The notes beneath the pieces were generated by a model. It was not told the origin of the DNA. It searched no databases and worked only from the letters and a program-made list of their open reading frames with translations. The translations under genes were made by a program, and so were the position numbers. Below are positions 18,186 through 27,999 of a stretch of DNA of 64,000 nt, in pieces. Source of the DNA: Polyangiaceae bacterium (lineage in GTDB: Bacteria; Myxococcota_A; Polyangia; Polyangiales; Polyangiaceae); the NCBI GenBank assembly GCA_009780955.1, contig WQZB01000001.1:62001-126000 (forward strand). The letters are read 5' to 3'. Numbering within the stretch: the stretch's first letter is position 1; every line of letters begins with the position of its first letter.

Positions 18186-20779
18186 GTACATCCCCCAACG
18201 TGAGTCTTTCCCCACTTCCTATCGACGCAGTCTTGCCCGAAATCGTGCGTGCCTTGCTGGCTGAGCCAAACCTCGTCGTGCAAGCACCGCCCGGCGCCGG
18301 GAAAACGACACGCGTTCCGCGCGCTCTGCTCGATGCAGCGAGTGCCGCGGGTACAAGCTTGAGCGCAGGCGAAATCCTCGTGCTCGAACCACGCCGGCTT
18401 CCAGCTCGACTCGCCGCACGCCGCGTGGCGAGCGAGCTCGGCGAGCCACTCGGCAAAACGGTGGGTTACACCGTGCGCTTCGAAGACGTGTCAAGCAAGT
18501 CGACGAGGATCCGTTTCATCACGGAAGGAGTGCTCACGCGGCGCCTGCTCACCGACGCAACGCTTCGCAGCGTATCGGCGGTTGTTCTCGACGAGCTGCA
18601 CGAGCGACACTTGCAGGGGGACGTTGCCCTTGCATTGCTCCGTCGCTTGCAGAGTACAAAGCGCCCAGACCTGCGTCTGGTCGCGATGTCAGCCACACTC
18701 GACGCGAGCCACATCGCCGAGTTTCTTGGCTGCGGCGTTGTCCAGTCCGAGGGCAAACGCTTCGATGTTGCGATAGAGCATCTGGGCAGGCCTGACGATC
18801 GCAAGCTTGAATTGCAAGTCGCCTCGGCCATTCGCTCGCTTTTGACTCGCGGGCCGCGCGGGCTCGATGGTCACGCGCTCGTTTTTCTTCCTGGTGCCGC
18901 TGAAATCCGCCGCGCAATCAACGCGTGCGACAAGCTCGCACGCGAACACGATCTCGAGCTCTTGCCGCTTCATGGTGACTTGTCCCCGGCCGAGCAAGAT
19001 CGCGCCGTGGGTCCATCGCCGCGACGCAAGATCATTGTGTCGACGAATGTAGCCGAGTCGAGCGTGACCATCGACGGCGTCGTCGCCGTTGTCGACAGCG
19101 GCCTGGTGCGCGTTGCAAAACACGCGGCGTGGTCAGGGCTTGCAACGTCGTCGGTCGAAAAAACGAGCCGCGCCTCGGCTGTGCAACGCGCTGGGCGCGC
19201 AGGTCGAACGCGCCCGGGTTGCGCGCTCAGGCTCTACACGAAGGCCGACTTCGACGAGCGGCCCGACTACGACACTCCCGAGGTCGAGCGCGCCGACATC
19301 TCCCAAGTGCTGCTCGAACTCTGCGCGATGGGCGCAAAAGACATCGCATGGCTCGATCCGCCGAAGCCTGACGCAATGGCCGCTGCCAACGTGCTGCTCG
19401 CGCGCCTCGGTGCCGTGAACGAGCAGGGCGAGATCACCGACATTGGCAAGCGCATGCTCGCATTCCCACTTCACCCGCGGCAGTCGCGGCTCCTGGTCGA
19501 GGCCATGGCGCGCGGTGTTGCCGAAGACGGTGCTCTGCTCGCAGCCATCATCGGTGAACGCGATCTGCGCGCCGCGAGCAAAACACGCTTCGACGCGGGA
19601 CCGGCGCGCCCGCATGACGTTGCAACCGATCGGAGCGATTTGCTCAGCCAACTCGACATCTACCGCGAGGCCGAAGCGAGTGGCTTTTCCGCTGGTGCCC
19701 TTCGTTCGATCGGCCTTGACCATGCAAGTGTGCATGCAACCTCGCGCGCACACAACCAGCTCCTTTCACTGCTACGCAGCACCAACAACCGAGAAAGCAG
19801 CCGCGCCAACGTTCCAGCAGGCCAAGCCTACGACGATGCGCTTTTGCTCTCTGTCCTTGCCGGCTTTCCTGATCGCGTTGCGCGTCGAAAAACCCAGGGC
19901 TCGCGCGATCTCGTCCTCGCCGAAGGCGGCCGCGCGGAGCTCGCCGAACAGAGCGCCGTTCGCGACGCACCATGGATGGTCGCCGTTTCCGCGGAAGTGA
20001 TTCGCGGTCGCACGCTCGTTCGCGTTGCGAGTGGCATGGAGCCTGAGTGGCTCATCGATCTGTTCGCAGATCGCATTCGCGAAGTCTGTGACGTGACGTT
20101 CGACGAAGCGCATGACGAAGTTCGCGGCAGCTCGAAAATGCTCTACGAAGATCTCGTCATTGCCGAGTCGCCCCGCCTCGACAAAAGCGATCCGCGCGTG
20201 ACAAAACTGCTGTTCGATCGCGTTCGCGCACGTGGCTTCCGGTCGCTCGCTCCCGAAGGAATGCTCGATCGCTTCCTCGCACGAGCACGCTTTGCGGCAA
20301 CGCAGGACGCAACCGTTCGCGCTTTGTCAGACGAAGATGTTGCGCAAATTGTCTTCGCCATGTGCGAGGGCAAATCGCGCATCTGCGAGCTACGCGAGGC
20401 CGACCTGCTCGCCACGCTGCGTGCGAAAGTTGGCGCATGGTCGCAAATGGATGAACTGTCGCCCGAACGCCTTGTACTAACGAACGGACGACAAGCCATC
20501 GTTATATACGAAGAAGGCAAGCCTCCGTTCGTAAAATCATATTTGCAAGACTTTTTCGGAATGAAAACGGGGCCCACAATCGGACCTCGTCGCATGCCAA
20601 TCGTTTTGCACCTGCTTGCGCCAAACAAGCGCGCCGTCCAGATCACAACGGATCTCGCCGGGTTCTGGCAGCGCCACTACCCAACGATTCGAAAAGAACT
20701 AATGCGCAAGTATCCTCGCCATGCATGGCCCGAAGACACGACAACGCCGGTGCCCATGCGCCCCGCCAAAACGCGCTAA
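18182..20779 (+). CDS. hrpB: ATP-dependent helicase HrpB
   Basis: VVQAPPGAGKTTRVPRAL, LDELHER, MSATLD, VSTNVAESSVTIDGVVAVVDSG, QRAGRAGRTRPG; HrpB-like C-terminus. Confidence 0.93.
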   Translation: MSTSPNVSLSPLPIDAVLPEIVRALLAEPNLVVQAPPGAGKTTRVPRALLDAASAAGTSLSAGEILVLEPRRLPARLAARRVASELGEPLGKTVGYTVRFEDVSSKSTRIRFITEGVLTRRLLTDATLRSVSAVVLDELHERHLQGDVALALLRRLQSTKRPDLRLVAMSATLDASHIAEFLGCGVVQSEGKRFDVAIEHLGRPDDRKLELQVASAIRSLLTRGPRGLDGHALVFLPGAAEIRRAINACDKLAREHDLELLPLHGDLSPAEQDRAVGPSPRRKIIVSTNVAESSVTIDGVVAVVDSGLVRVAKHAAWSGLATSSVEKTSRASAVQRAGRAGRTRPGCALRLYTKADFDERPDYDTPEVERADISQVLLELCAMGAKDIAWLDPPKPDAMAAANVLLARLGAVNEQGEITDIGKRMLAFPLHPRQSRLLVEAMARGVAEDGALLAAIIGERDLRAASKTRFDAGPARPHDVATDRSDLLSQLDIYREAEASGFSAGALRSIGLDHASVHATSRAHNQLLSLLRSTNNRESSRANVPAGQAYDDALLLSVLAGFPDRVARRKTQGSRDLVLAEGGRAELAEQSAVRDAPWMVAVSAEVIRGRTLVRVASGMEPEWLIDLFADRIREVCDVTFDEAHDEVRGSSKMLYEDLVIAESPRLDKSDPRVTKLLFDRVRARGFRSLAPEGMLDRFLARARFAATQDATVRALSDEDVAQIVFAMCEGKSRICELREADLLATLRAKVGAWSQMDELSPERLVLTNGRQAIVIYEEGKPPFVKSYLQDFFGMKTGPTIGPRRMPIVLHLLAPNKRAVQITTDLAGFWQRHYPTIRKELMRKYPRHAWPEDTTTPVPMRPAKTR

Positions 20780-20801
20780 ACCGCTTTCGATTTGACGCGA
20801 T
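20780..20801. repeat. TIR half-element (accgctttcgatttgacgcgat)
   Basis: Matches a terminus of the 123-bp element; directly abuts the hrpB stop codon. Confidence 0.8.
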
Positions 20802-20823
20802 TTCATCGTTGGCGAACGCATTC

Positions 20824-20851
20824 GTAGGGGCGCAGCATGCTGCGCCCCTAC
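20824..20851. repeat. GTAGGGGC palindrome (gtaggggcgcagcatgctgcgcccctac)
   Basis: Perfect 28-bp palindrome. Confidence 0.95.
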
Positions 20852-23019
20852 TCGTAACCCACGTCTTCAGGGCGCTGGGACTCACCCCTGGAAGGCGACC
20901 TTCCGCCTGATGAACGATTCGTGGTTCTTGCTGACGCCACAGTAGGCGGGATAGGCGCGCGACGCACCGCAGGCGTTGGGAGCACTCGAGGTGGTGGTGT
21001 GGGCGACGCAGTCGGAGCAGTCGAAGCGACAGGAGGCGCAGCATGCGCAACAGACGCAGATGCCGTCGGTGCTTGCTCGGTAGCAGACGAGCCTGTCGAG
21101 TTTGGCGTCACGGGTGGCGGAGAACTTGGCGGGTCTGGCGCTACCGTGTTCGACTCCGCGGGCGCCGACGCACTCGCTGGCGGTGCGCTGCTGACGGTGT
21201 CTTCAACCGTAGCCGGTGGAGGCGTGGCTGGGACATCCGGAACAATCGGAATCGTGGGTTGGGGCTCGGCCGAAGGAACAGTTTCTTGCGTGGGATGCGT
21301 GGAAGCTGTCGTTTGAGGTGCGTTTGGCGTGCTCGCGTTCGCCGAACCGGTGATGTCTCCCAGCGGAATAACATCCAATTTCACCAGGAACGCGCCACCA
21401 GCAATAAGGATCCCTAACATTGATGCCACAACGACCGGCCAGATGATTCGCCGGTCGGACGGCGGCCGAGTGCGCGCTTCGCCCGCAATAGGTCCTGTTC
21501 CGGTTGGGAACTTGAGCGCCGGCGCGCCGGATCCCGTAACGCTGGATTCCGTAATGATGCCGTTCGAAGTGCTCGCAGCTTGAGTGGGAAACAATGCCTC
21601 GGGAGGCCTGTGCTGCGCAGGCCCAGACCGCCACCCGATTTCTGCAGATGCGGGACCCGCGATGTCGAGCATGGTACCGTTGGGCGCGAGACGCTGCACA
21701 TCGCTACCGCGTACCGGCGGTCGCGTGACCGCGGAGCGATCGACAAGCGGTGAGCCGGACGGGTACGGTCCGGGCGGTGGCGCCTGCACCGGCACAAAAA
21801 TCGCGGTCGAACCCCGCCCATTGGGTTGCACCTTGGGCTGTACTTTTAGGGTTAGGGGACCCAAAGGAGCCATTGGCGGCACGAACGCGTTCGCATTCGC
21901 GATGGGCGGCGCGATGGGCGCGACGGGCAGCGCGGAAACCATAGGGCTCGAAACGACAGGATTCGAATCGAGCACCGTGTCACCAATGGCCGAAGGGATC
22001 GGCGACTGCATGTCTGCGCTCGGTGGCGTTATAACGTGGTGCACGCTTTCCGGAGGCTCGGGACCCAAGATCGCGTCAGCCGACGGGCCCCTATTTGATG
22101 AAAGAGGCTCGAGCGCGGACCCAGGCGAACCAGCGACAGCAGCCGGCCTAGACCTTGCTTCGTCTTCACGGCGCAGGCGCCGAAGCGTGTTTGCGATGAC
22201 GAAGCAGCTAGGAGGTCGCTCCGATGGGTTTTTCTCGAGCATGCTCAGAACGAGCTGCTCGACCGTTGGAGGCAATTTGGCGAAAAGCGAGGGCGGAGGC
22301 GCGGGACTCTGCATGTGCGCCCTGCCGATGGAGTGCAGGTCGCGTGCGTCGTCGAATGGTCCGCACCCGCAGATCATCTCGTAGAGCACGATGCCAAACG
22401 AGTAGATGTCTGTCGCCGGCCCAAGCACGCCGCCCATGATTTGTTCGGGTGAGGCGTACCGCAGCGTGCCTATGAACTTGCCGTGCGTGTGGCTCGATTT
22501 CTTGTCGAGCAAGCGCATGATTCCGAAGTCGAGCAACTTGGTGATCGTTGCGCCGTTCATGGTGCGGTGGAGAAAGATATTCTCCGGCTTGACGTCGCGA
22601 TGAATGACGCCGTTCTGGTGCGCGTGCTCGAGTGCATCGAGCACGTCGATCGCGATTCGATAGCAGTGCGAAAGCTCGAGCCCGCCTTTCCGCTCGATGA
22701 TGGATCGGAGGTTTTTGCCGTTGAGCCGCTCCATCACGTAATAAGGGAGCTTCGCTTCATCGCCCGTAACACCCGCGGTGACGACATCGACAATGTTCGG
22801 ATGCTGAAGTTTTGCGAGCGTGCGCGCTTCCGCCTCCATTCGGCGCGCAAGATCGTGGCGTGAGATAAGCTGCGGGTGCAGCGTTTTTACGACGTAGCGC
22901 TTGCCAACCGATACGTCTTCAACGTCATAGACGGTGCCCATACCACCGGTCGCAAGATGATGCACGACACGGTAGACAGTACCGGGAAGCTGATCGCCAG
23001 GCTTGTATTGCGCGGGCAC
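20848..23019 (-). CDS. Serine/threonine protein kinase (Hanks type) with TM and Pro-rich C-terminal region
   Basis: YRVVHHLATGGMGTVYDVEDVSVGKRYVVKTL, VIHRDVKPENIFLH, LLDFGIMRL, YASPEQIMGG; TM IIWPVVVASMLGILIAGGAFLV. Confidence 0.93.
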   Translation of the reverse strand: MPAQYKPGDQLPGTVYRVVHHLATGGMGTVYDVEDVSVGKRYVVKTLHPQLISRHDLARRMEAEARTLAKLQHPNIVDVVTAGVTGDEAKLPYYVMERLNGKNLRSIIERKGGLELSHCYRIAIDVLDALEHAHQNGVIHRDVKPENIFLHRTMNGATITKLLDFGIMRLLDKKSSHTHGKFIGTLRYASPEQIMGGVLGPATDIYSFGIVLYEMICGCGPFDDARDLHSIGRAHMQSPAPPPSLFAKLPPTVEQLVLSMLEKNPSERPPSCFVIANTLRRLRREDEARSRPAAVAGSPGSALEPLSSNRGPSADAILGPEPPESVHHVITPPSADMQSPIPSAIGDTVLDSNPVVSSPMVSALPVAPIAPPIANANAFVPPMAPLGPLTLKVQPKVQPNGRGSTAIFVPVQAPPPGPYPSGSPLVDRSAVTRPPVRGSDVQRLAPNGTMLDIAGPASAEIGWRSGPAQHRPPEALFPTQAASTSNGIITESSVTGSGAPALKFPTGTGPIAGEARTRPPSDRRIIWPVVVASMLGILIAGGAFLVKLDVIPLGDITGSANASTPNAPQTTASTHPTQETVPSAEPQPTIPIVPDVPATPPPATVEDTVSSAPPASASAPAESNTVAPDPPSSPPPVTPNSTGSSATEQAPTASASVAHAAPPVASTAPTASPTPPPRVLPTPAVRRAPIPPTVASARTTNRSSGGRSPSRGESQRPEDVGYE

Positions 23020-23206
23020 GACAGACTGATTTTCCTACGCTCGTGCGTTGCCGTCCAGCACCGGACAACAGTTTTTGGCACAGTTTTGGGTTAGCTTGAG
23101 TGAATCAACGACGAGCTATTGACAACCATACGAAACTATTGATGTTTTACCGTTACCACAAATTGATGAGTCGAAGTACTACATGTCGCCCGACACATTC
23201 CCTCGC

Positions 23207-24193
23207 TCAATCTGTACCATGCGCATGCGCAGAATTGCAATACCAGTCTACGGTCATCGCCAACCCGCGTTCGAACGAGACTTTCGCGATAGGCCCAATG
23301 TGCGCTTCGGCCTTTGCAACGCTCGCGCAGTGCCTTCGCACATCGGCCGGACGAGCCGGCACACGCTTGATAGGCCCGCCGTATTCCATTTGGGCACATA
23401 TGCCATCGACGATCGAGCGAACGCTCGTTTCACGCCCAGACCCCAAATTAAAGACTTCACCGGCGCGCGCTGCTTCGTGCTCGATGAGGCGAAGCAGCGC
23501 GTCGACCGTGTCGAGCACATAGAGGAAATCGCGCGTTTGCTCGCCATCGCCTTCGATGACAGGCGGCTCGCCCGCCAGAATACGACGAATCGTAAGTGGA
23601 ATCACTGCGGCAAAAGCCTGATCGTTTTGCCGGAGACCGTAATTATTGAAAGGACGCACAATCGTCGCGTCCTGACCGAACATGCGAACGTACGACAGGA
23701 GCGCAAGATCGGCGGCGGCTTTGCCGGCCGCATAGGTTGTTTCCGCAAGAAGAGGATGAGACTCGGTCATCGGCACCGTCTCTGCCGTGCCATACACTTC
23801 GGAGCTCGAGAGGTGTACGAGCTTGCCGAATGCGCCTTTGCGTTGGAGCTCGAGACACGTGAGCACGAGATTGGTATTCACATCGAATGCGCGAGTGGGA
23901 TTAAAAAATGAATAAGCAAGCGCCTTCGTGGCAAGGTTGAAAACGATGTCTGGCTTTTCCTCGTTGCACACCGCAGCCATGGCATGGAAGTCGGACGCAT
24001 CGTCGCGATAAATTTTGAGGTGATCTCCATAGGAAGACCGCGCATATTCAAGGTTTTTTTCTTTGCCGAGAAAGAAATTGTCGACCACCGCAACGCGCGC
24101 CGCACCCCTGGCGAAGAGAGCCTCGACCAAGTGACTTCCGATGAAGCCCGCACCACCTGTAACGACGAAGCGTCCGTTATCAAGGCTCGTCAT
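23207..24193 (-). CDS. NAD-dependent epimerase/dehydratase, nucleotide sugar
   Basis: RFVVTGGAGFIGSHLVEALF, VHLSSSEVYGTAE, TYAAGKAAAD, VRPFNNYG, RDFLYVLDTVDAL. Confidence 0.9.
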   Translation of the reverse strand: MTSLDNGRFVVTGGAGFIGSHLVEALFARGAARVAVVDNFFLGKEKNLEYARSSYGDHLKIYRDDASDFHAMAAVCNEEKPDIVFNLATKALAYSFFNPTRAFDVNTNLVLTCLELQRKGAFGKLVHLSSSEVYGTAETVPMTESHPLLAETTYAAGKAAADLALLSYVRMFGQDATIVRPFNNYGLRQNDQAFAAVIPLTIRRILAGEPPVIEGDGEQTRDFLYVLDTVDALLRLIEHEAARAGEVFNLGSGRETSVRSIVDGICAQMEYGGPIKRVPARPADVRRHCASVAKAEAHIGPIAKVSFERGLAMTVDWYCNSAHAHGTD

Positions 24194-25200
24194 GTCGTTC
24201 GGACCTCGGATGCAATCGTGTGGTCCAAACCAGACTTGACGAGGTCGAGCGCCACGCGCACAGCGGCAAGCGCGTCGTGCCCTGAAACAGGAGGCGGCAG
24301 GCCCGACACGAGGGCGCTCACGAAAGCCTCGTGCTCTGCACGCAAAGGCTCTTTCTTCGCGATGTACGTTTTTATGACATCGCCTTCGACGGCGCCCGAA
24401 AAATTCGTCGCCGGGGTCCATGTATCATTCACGCGACCGTTCTTGAACCATGAAACTTCTTGGGCGAGGTAATCGGCGACAAGCATTCCGCCCTCGCCCA
24501 CCACCCAAAGCTCGCGCAGCTTTTTGGGGCTGAGCCAGCTTACGTCGAGCACGCCAACCACACCGCTGTCGAAACGCAGCAAACCTGAAAGCATATCTTC
24601 GCACGACGTATGTGCATTTCGTGACGTTTCAGCGTAGGCGCGCACGACGCGCGAACCGGTGACGAAGTGCATGGCGTCGATGTCGTGCGTTGCCAGATCG
24701 AGAATGACACCCACGTTGGAAATGCGCGGAGGGAAAGGACTCAAACGGCGCGCATGAAGCTGGAAAATTGGCCCAAGGGCACGTTCGCTGACAAGACGAC
24801 GCACCTCTTGCACGGCCGGATTGAAGCGTTCGACATGACCGCACATGATGGCCACGCAGCACTCGGCAGCGGCGCGAATCATTCGCGCCACTTCGTCAAC
24901 GCACATCGCCATTGGTTTTTCCACCAAGACATGGATTTTGCGGACTACGACGTTGCATGCAATTTCGCAATGAAGCTCCGTTGGCGTAGCCACAACGGCG
25001 TAGTCAGGGCGAAGAACGTCGAGCATTTCACGGTAATCTTCAAAAACCTGAACACCCTCCGGTCGCCGATATGCCTTTCGGCTTTGCTCGCTCGGGTCGG
25101 CCACACCAACAAGAGTCACACCAGGCAAGTCGGACAGAACACGCGCGTGATTCCGCCCCATGCTTCCAAGACCGATGACACAAGCTTTGACATCGTTCAT
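24190..25200 (-). CDS. Gfo/Idh/MocA-family oxidoreductase
   Basis: VIGLGSMGRNHARVLSDLPGVTLVGVADP, VATPTELHCEIA, VLVEKPMAMCVDEV, GHVERFNPA. Confidence 0.9.
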   Translation of the reverse strand: MNDVKACVIGLGSMGRNHARVLSDLPGVTLVGVADPSEQSRKAYRRPEGVQVFEDYREMLDVLRPDYAVVATPTELHCEIACNVVVRKIHVLVEKPMAMCVDEVARMIRAAAECCVAIMCGHVERFNPAVQEVRRLVSERALGPIFQLHARRLSPFPPRISNVGVILDLATHDIDAMHFVTGSRVVRAYAETSRNAHTSCEDMLSGLLRFDSGVVGVLDVSWLSPKKLRELWVVGEGGMLVADYLAQEVSWFKNGRVNDTWTPATNFSGAVEGDVIKTYIAKKEPLRAEHEAFVSALVSGLPPPVSGHDALAAVRVALDLVKSGLDHTIASEVRTT

Positions 25201-25841
25201 GGAGCCATCACCTCGCGCACGTCGCGCACGATGATGAGGTAATCTTGAAGGGCGATATCGTAGATTTCGGATGTTTTCGTGCAGCGCATGCGCACGATGG
25301 TTTCCCCCAAGCGCGGCTCGCGAAGAGCGGCCAACGGGTAGCCGTGGGGGCTTACGAACCCCACCAAGCGCGCAGGGGTTCCTTGAACGAGTCCGTAATC
25401 GGGAACATTGTGTGTTACCACACTTCCGGCCGCAACAAGGGCCCAGCGCCCTATCGTGACGCCGCATCGAACGGTCGCATTCGCGCCAATGGAGGCACCG
25501 TGCTTCACCAAGGTTTTGGAGACCTGCCAGTCCTTCGCCCCTTTGAGACTTCCATCGGGATTGATGGCTCGTGGGTATAAGTCATTCGTGAAGCAGACAT
25601 GTGGGCCGACGAAAACACCGGACTCGAGAGTCACGCCATGGTACGTGCAAGCGTAGTTTTGAAGCTTGCAGTCGTCGCCAATGGCAACGCCAGCGTCAAT
25701 GTACACGCCTTGCCCAAGAACACTACGAGCGCCAACTCGGGCATGCTCGCGTACCTGGGCATGGTGCCAAATTTGCGCGCATGGACCAATTTCCGCAGTC
25801 GGATGCACATTCGCAGAAGGAGCGATTTTGGCTTGATCCAT
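25197..25841 (-). CDS. Left-handed beta-helix acyltransferase
   Basis: Hexapeptide repeats: ARVGARSVLGQGVYIDAGVAIGDDCKLQNYACTYHGVTLESGVFVGPHVCFTND. Confidence 0.85.
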   Translation of the reverse strand: MDQAKIAPSANVHPTAEIGPCAQIWHHAQVREHARVGARSVLGQGVYIDAGVAIGDDCKLQNYACTYHGVTLESGVFVGPHVCFTNDLYPRAINPDGSLKGAKDWQVSKTLVKHGASIGANATVRCGVTIGRWALVAAGSVVTHNVPDYGLVQGTPARLVGFVSPHGYPLAALREPRLGETIVRMRCTKTSEIYDIALQDYLIIVRDVREVMAP

Positions 25842-25889
25842 AATACGAAGAAATCTCTTACCGCGTGCCTTTGCTCGTGGCTAAGCAAA

Positions 25890-25920
25890 CTAGACCGCTT
25901 TCAAATCGAAAGCGGTCTAG
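25890..25920. repeat. Compact TIR palindrome (ctagaccgctttc-aaatc-gaaagcggtctag)
   Basis: Perfect 13-bp inverted repeats around 5 nt; same termini as the 123-bp element but no internal region. Confidence 0.95.
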
Positions 25921-25921
25921 C

Positions 25922-26869
25922 ATGAAGAATTTCGCGATTACCGGCGTTGGTGGGTACATCGCGCCGCGCCACCTTCGTGCCGTTCGCGATACCAAAAACC
26001 GACTCATCGCCGCGGTCGATCCGAAAGACTCTGTCGGCGTGCTCGATCAATATGCCTTTGACGTGCGTTTCTTTACCGAGGTCGAGCGCTTCGATCGTCA
26101 TCTCGAAAAGCTGAAACGCGGCCCCGAACAAGGCCGCCTTCATTACTTGTCCGTGTGTTCACCAAACTATTTGCATGATGCACATTGCCGTCTTGGGCTA
26201 CGGGTCGGCGCCAACGTGATTTGCGAAAAGCCACTTGTCATCAACCCGTGGAACCTCGAGCCGCTCGAAGAGCTCGAGGCCGAAGTCGGCCGGCGCATTT
26301 ACAACGTGCTCCAGCTCCGTACGCATCCAGTCTTCATGGCCTTGCATGACAAGCTTGCAACGGAAACGCCACGGCGGCCTCACGAAGTTTCCCTGACGTA
26401 CATCACGGCACGCGGGCGCTGGTACGATGTGTCATGGAAGGGCGCACCCGAAAAAAGCGGCGGGGTCCCAACGAACATTGGCATTCACTTCTTCGACTTG
26501 CTTCTTTGGCTCTTTGGTCCACTCGAAGCGGCTCGTGTGCACCTCGCCGAGCCCCGAAGAATGGCCGGTTTCCTTGCGCTCGAGCGCGCGAGGGTGCGCT
26601 GGTTCTTATCAGTTGAAGAGTGCGATTTGCCTTTTGGTGCGGAGCCGGGCAAACGAACCGTGGTGCGATCGATGACGGTCGACGGGCAAGAAATCGATTT
26701 CTCGGAAGGCTTTGCCGATCTTCACACCCAGGTCTACAAAGACATCCTCGCTGGCCGCGGCCACGGCATCCGGGTGGCGAGGCCGTCGATCGAGCTTGCT
26801 CACACACTACGAACTTCGCCCCTTTCCCCGCTCGACGACACAGCCCACCCCGCCGCGCGCACGCGATGA
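25922..26869 (+). CDS. Gfo/Idh/MocA oxidoreductase, UDP-GlcNAc(A) 3-dehydrogenase-like (WlbA/WbpB type)
   Basis: MKNFAITGVGGYIAPRHLRAVRDTKNRLIAAVDP, YLSVCSPNYLHDAHCRLGLRVGANVICEKPLVINPWNLE. Confidence 0.85.
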   Translation: MKNFAITGVGGYIAPRHLRAVRDTKNRLIAAVDPKDSVGVLDQYAFDVRFFTEVERFDRHLEKLKRGPEQGRLHYLSVCSPNYLHDAHCRLGLRVGANVICEKPLVINPWNLEPLEELEAEVGRRIYNVLQLRTHPVFMALHDKLATETPRRPHEVSLTYITARGRWYDVSWKGAPEKSGGVPTNIGIHFFDLLLWLFGPLEAARVHLAEPRRMAGFLALERARVRWFLSVEECDLPFGAEPGKRTVVRSMTVDGQEIDFSEGFADLHTQVYKDILAGRGHGIRVARPSIELAHTLRTSPLSPLDDTAHPAARTR

Positions 26870-27999
26870 AAGTACCATTCGTAGACTTGCACGCTCAGTT
26901 TCGCTCTATCGAAAGCGACGTGCGCGCCGCCATCGATCGCGTGATCGCCTCGCAGAGGTTCGTGTTTGGACCCGAAGTGCAAGCAGCTGAAAACGAAATC
27001 GCCGCGTACTCATCGGCCACGCATGCCATCGGCGTTTCGTCCGGCACCGACGCAATCCTCGTTGGGCTCATGGCTCTCGGTGTTGGCCCCGACGACGAAG
27101 TCATCACAACGCCGTTCACCTTCGTGGCGACCACCATGTGCATCGCGCGCCTCGGAGCACGCGCAGTCTTCGTCGACATCGATCCACGCACCTATGCCAT
27201 TGACACGAGCAAGCTCGAATCGGCGATTGGACCACGAACGCGTGCGATCGTACCCGTTCACCTGTTCGGGCAAATGGCAAACATGAAACAGCTTCTCGCC
27301 GTCGCAGCCGCACATCATGTTCCTGTCCTCGAAGACGGAGCCCAAGCCATTGGAGCACGCTACAACGGCGAGCCCATGGGCAAGGGCTCATCGGGTGCAA
27401 CACTGAGTTTCTTTCCTTCGAAAAACCTCGGGTGCATGGGTGACGGCGGCATGGTCATCAGCAACGACGCCGACTTCGCATCGCGCGTGCGCTTGTTACG
27501 GAATCATGGACAAGAGCCAAAATATATAAGTCGAATCGTTGGCGGCAACTTCCGGCTCGACGCGATGCAAGCGGCCATTGTTCGCGCCAAGCTGCCATAC
27601 CTCGAAGGCTGGACGCGCGCTCGGCAAAATCATGCGAAAAGCTATTGCAGCGCCTTTCACGAGGCCAAACTCAATCCCGAGCTTTTGTCGCTTCCGTATG
27701 AAGCCGAAGGCGTGCATCACGTTTACAACCAATTCGTAGTGCGAACCAAAATGCGTGATCGTTTGCGCGCGCATCTTGAAGCGCATGGAATCGCAACGGC
27801 CGTTTACTACCCACTGCCCATGCACTTGCAGCCATGCTTTGCTTTCTGGGGATACGCCAAAGGCAGCTTCCCCGAAGCCGAGCGCGCCGCCTGCGAATGC
27901 CTCGCGCTGCCGATTTACCCCGAGCTTGAACCCTCAGCCATCGAACACGTGGTCAGCGAAATCGTGGCGTTTTTCTCACAACGAGAGAACATGCGATGA
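26866..27999 (+). CDS. DegT/DnrJ/EryC1/StrS aminotransferase (WbpE/WlbC-like)
   Basis: [73 protein letters not shown]. Confidence 0.92.
   Translation: MKVPFVDLHAQFRSIESDVRAAIDRVIASQRFVFGPEVQAAENEIAAYSSATHAIGVSSGTDAILVGLMALGVGPDDEVITTPFTFVATTMCIARLGARAVFVDIDPRTYAIDTSKLESAIGPRTRAIVPVHLFGQMANMKQLLAVAAAHHVPVLEDGAQAIGARYNGEPMGKGSSGATLSFFPSKNLGCMGDGGMVISNDADFASRVRLLRNHGQEPKYISRIVGGNFRLDAMQAAIVRAKLPYLEGWTRARQNHAKSYCSAFHEAKLNPELLSLPYEAEGVHHVYNQFVVRTKMRDRLRAHLEAHGIATAVYYPLPMHLQPCFAFWGYAKGSFPEAERAACECLALPIYPELEPSAIEHVVSEIVAFFSQRENMR

Noticed and set aside
23076-23092. Sigma-54-like box (TTGGCACAGTTTTGGG)
   Set aside because: -12 element is imperfect and it points on the plus strand where no gene follows; flanking genes are on the minus strand.
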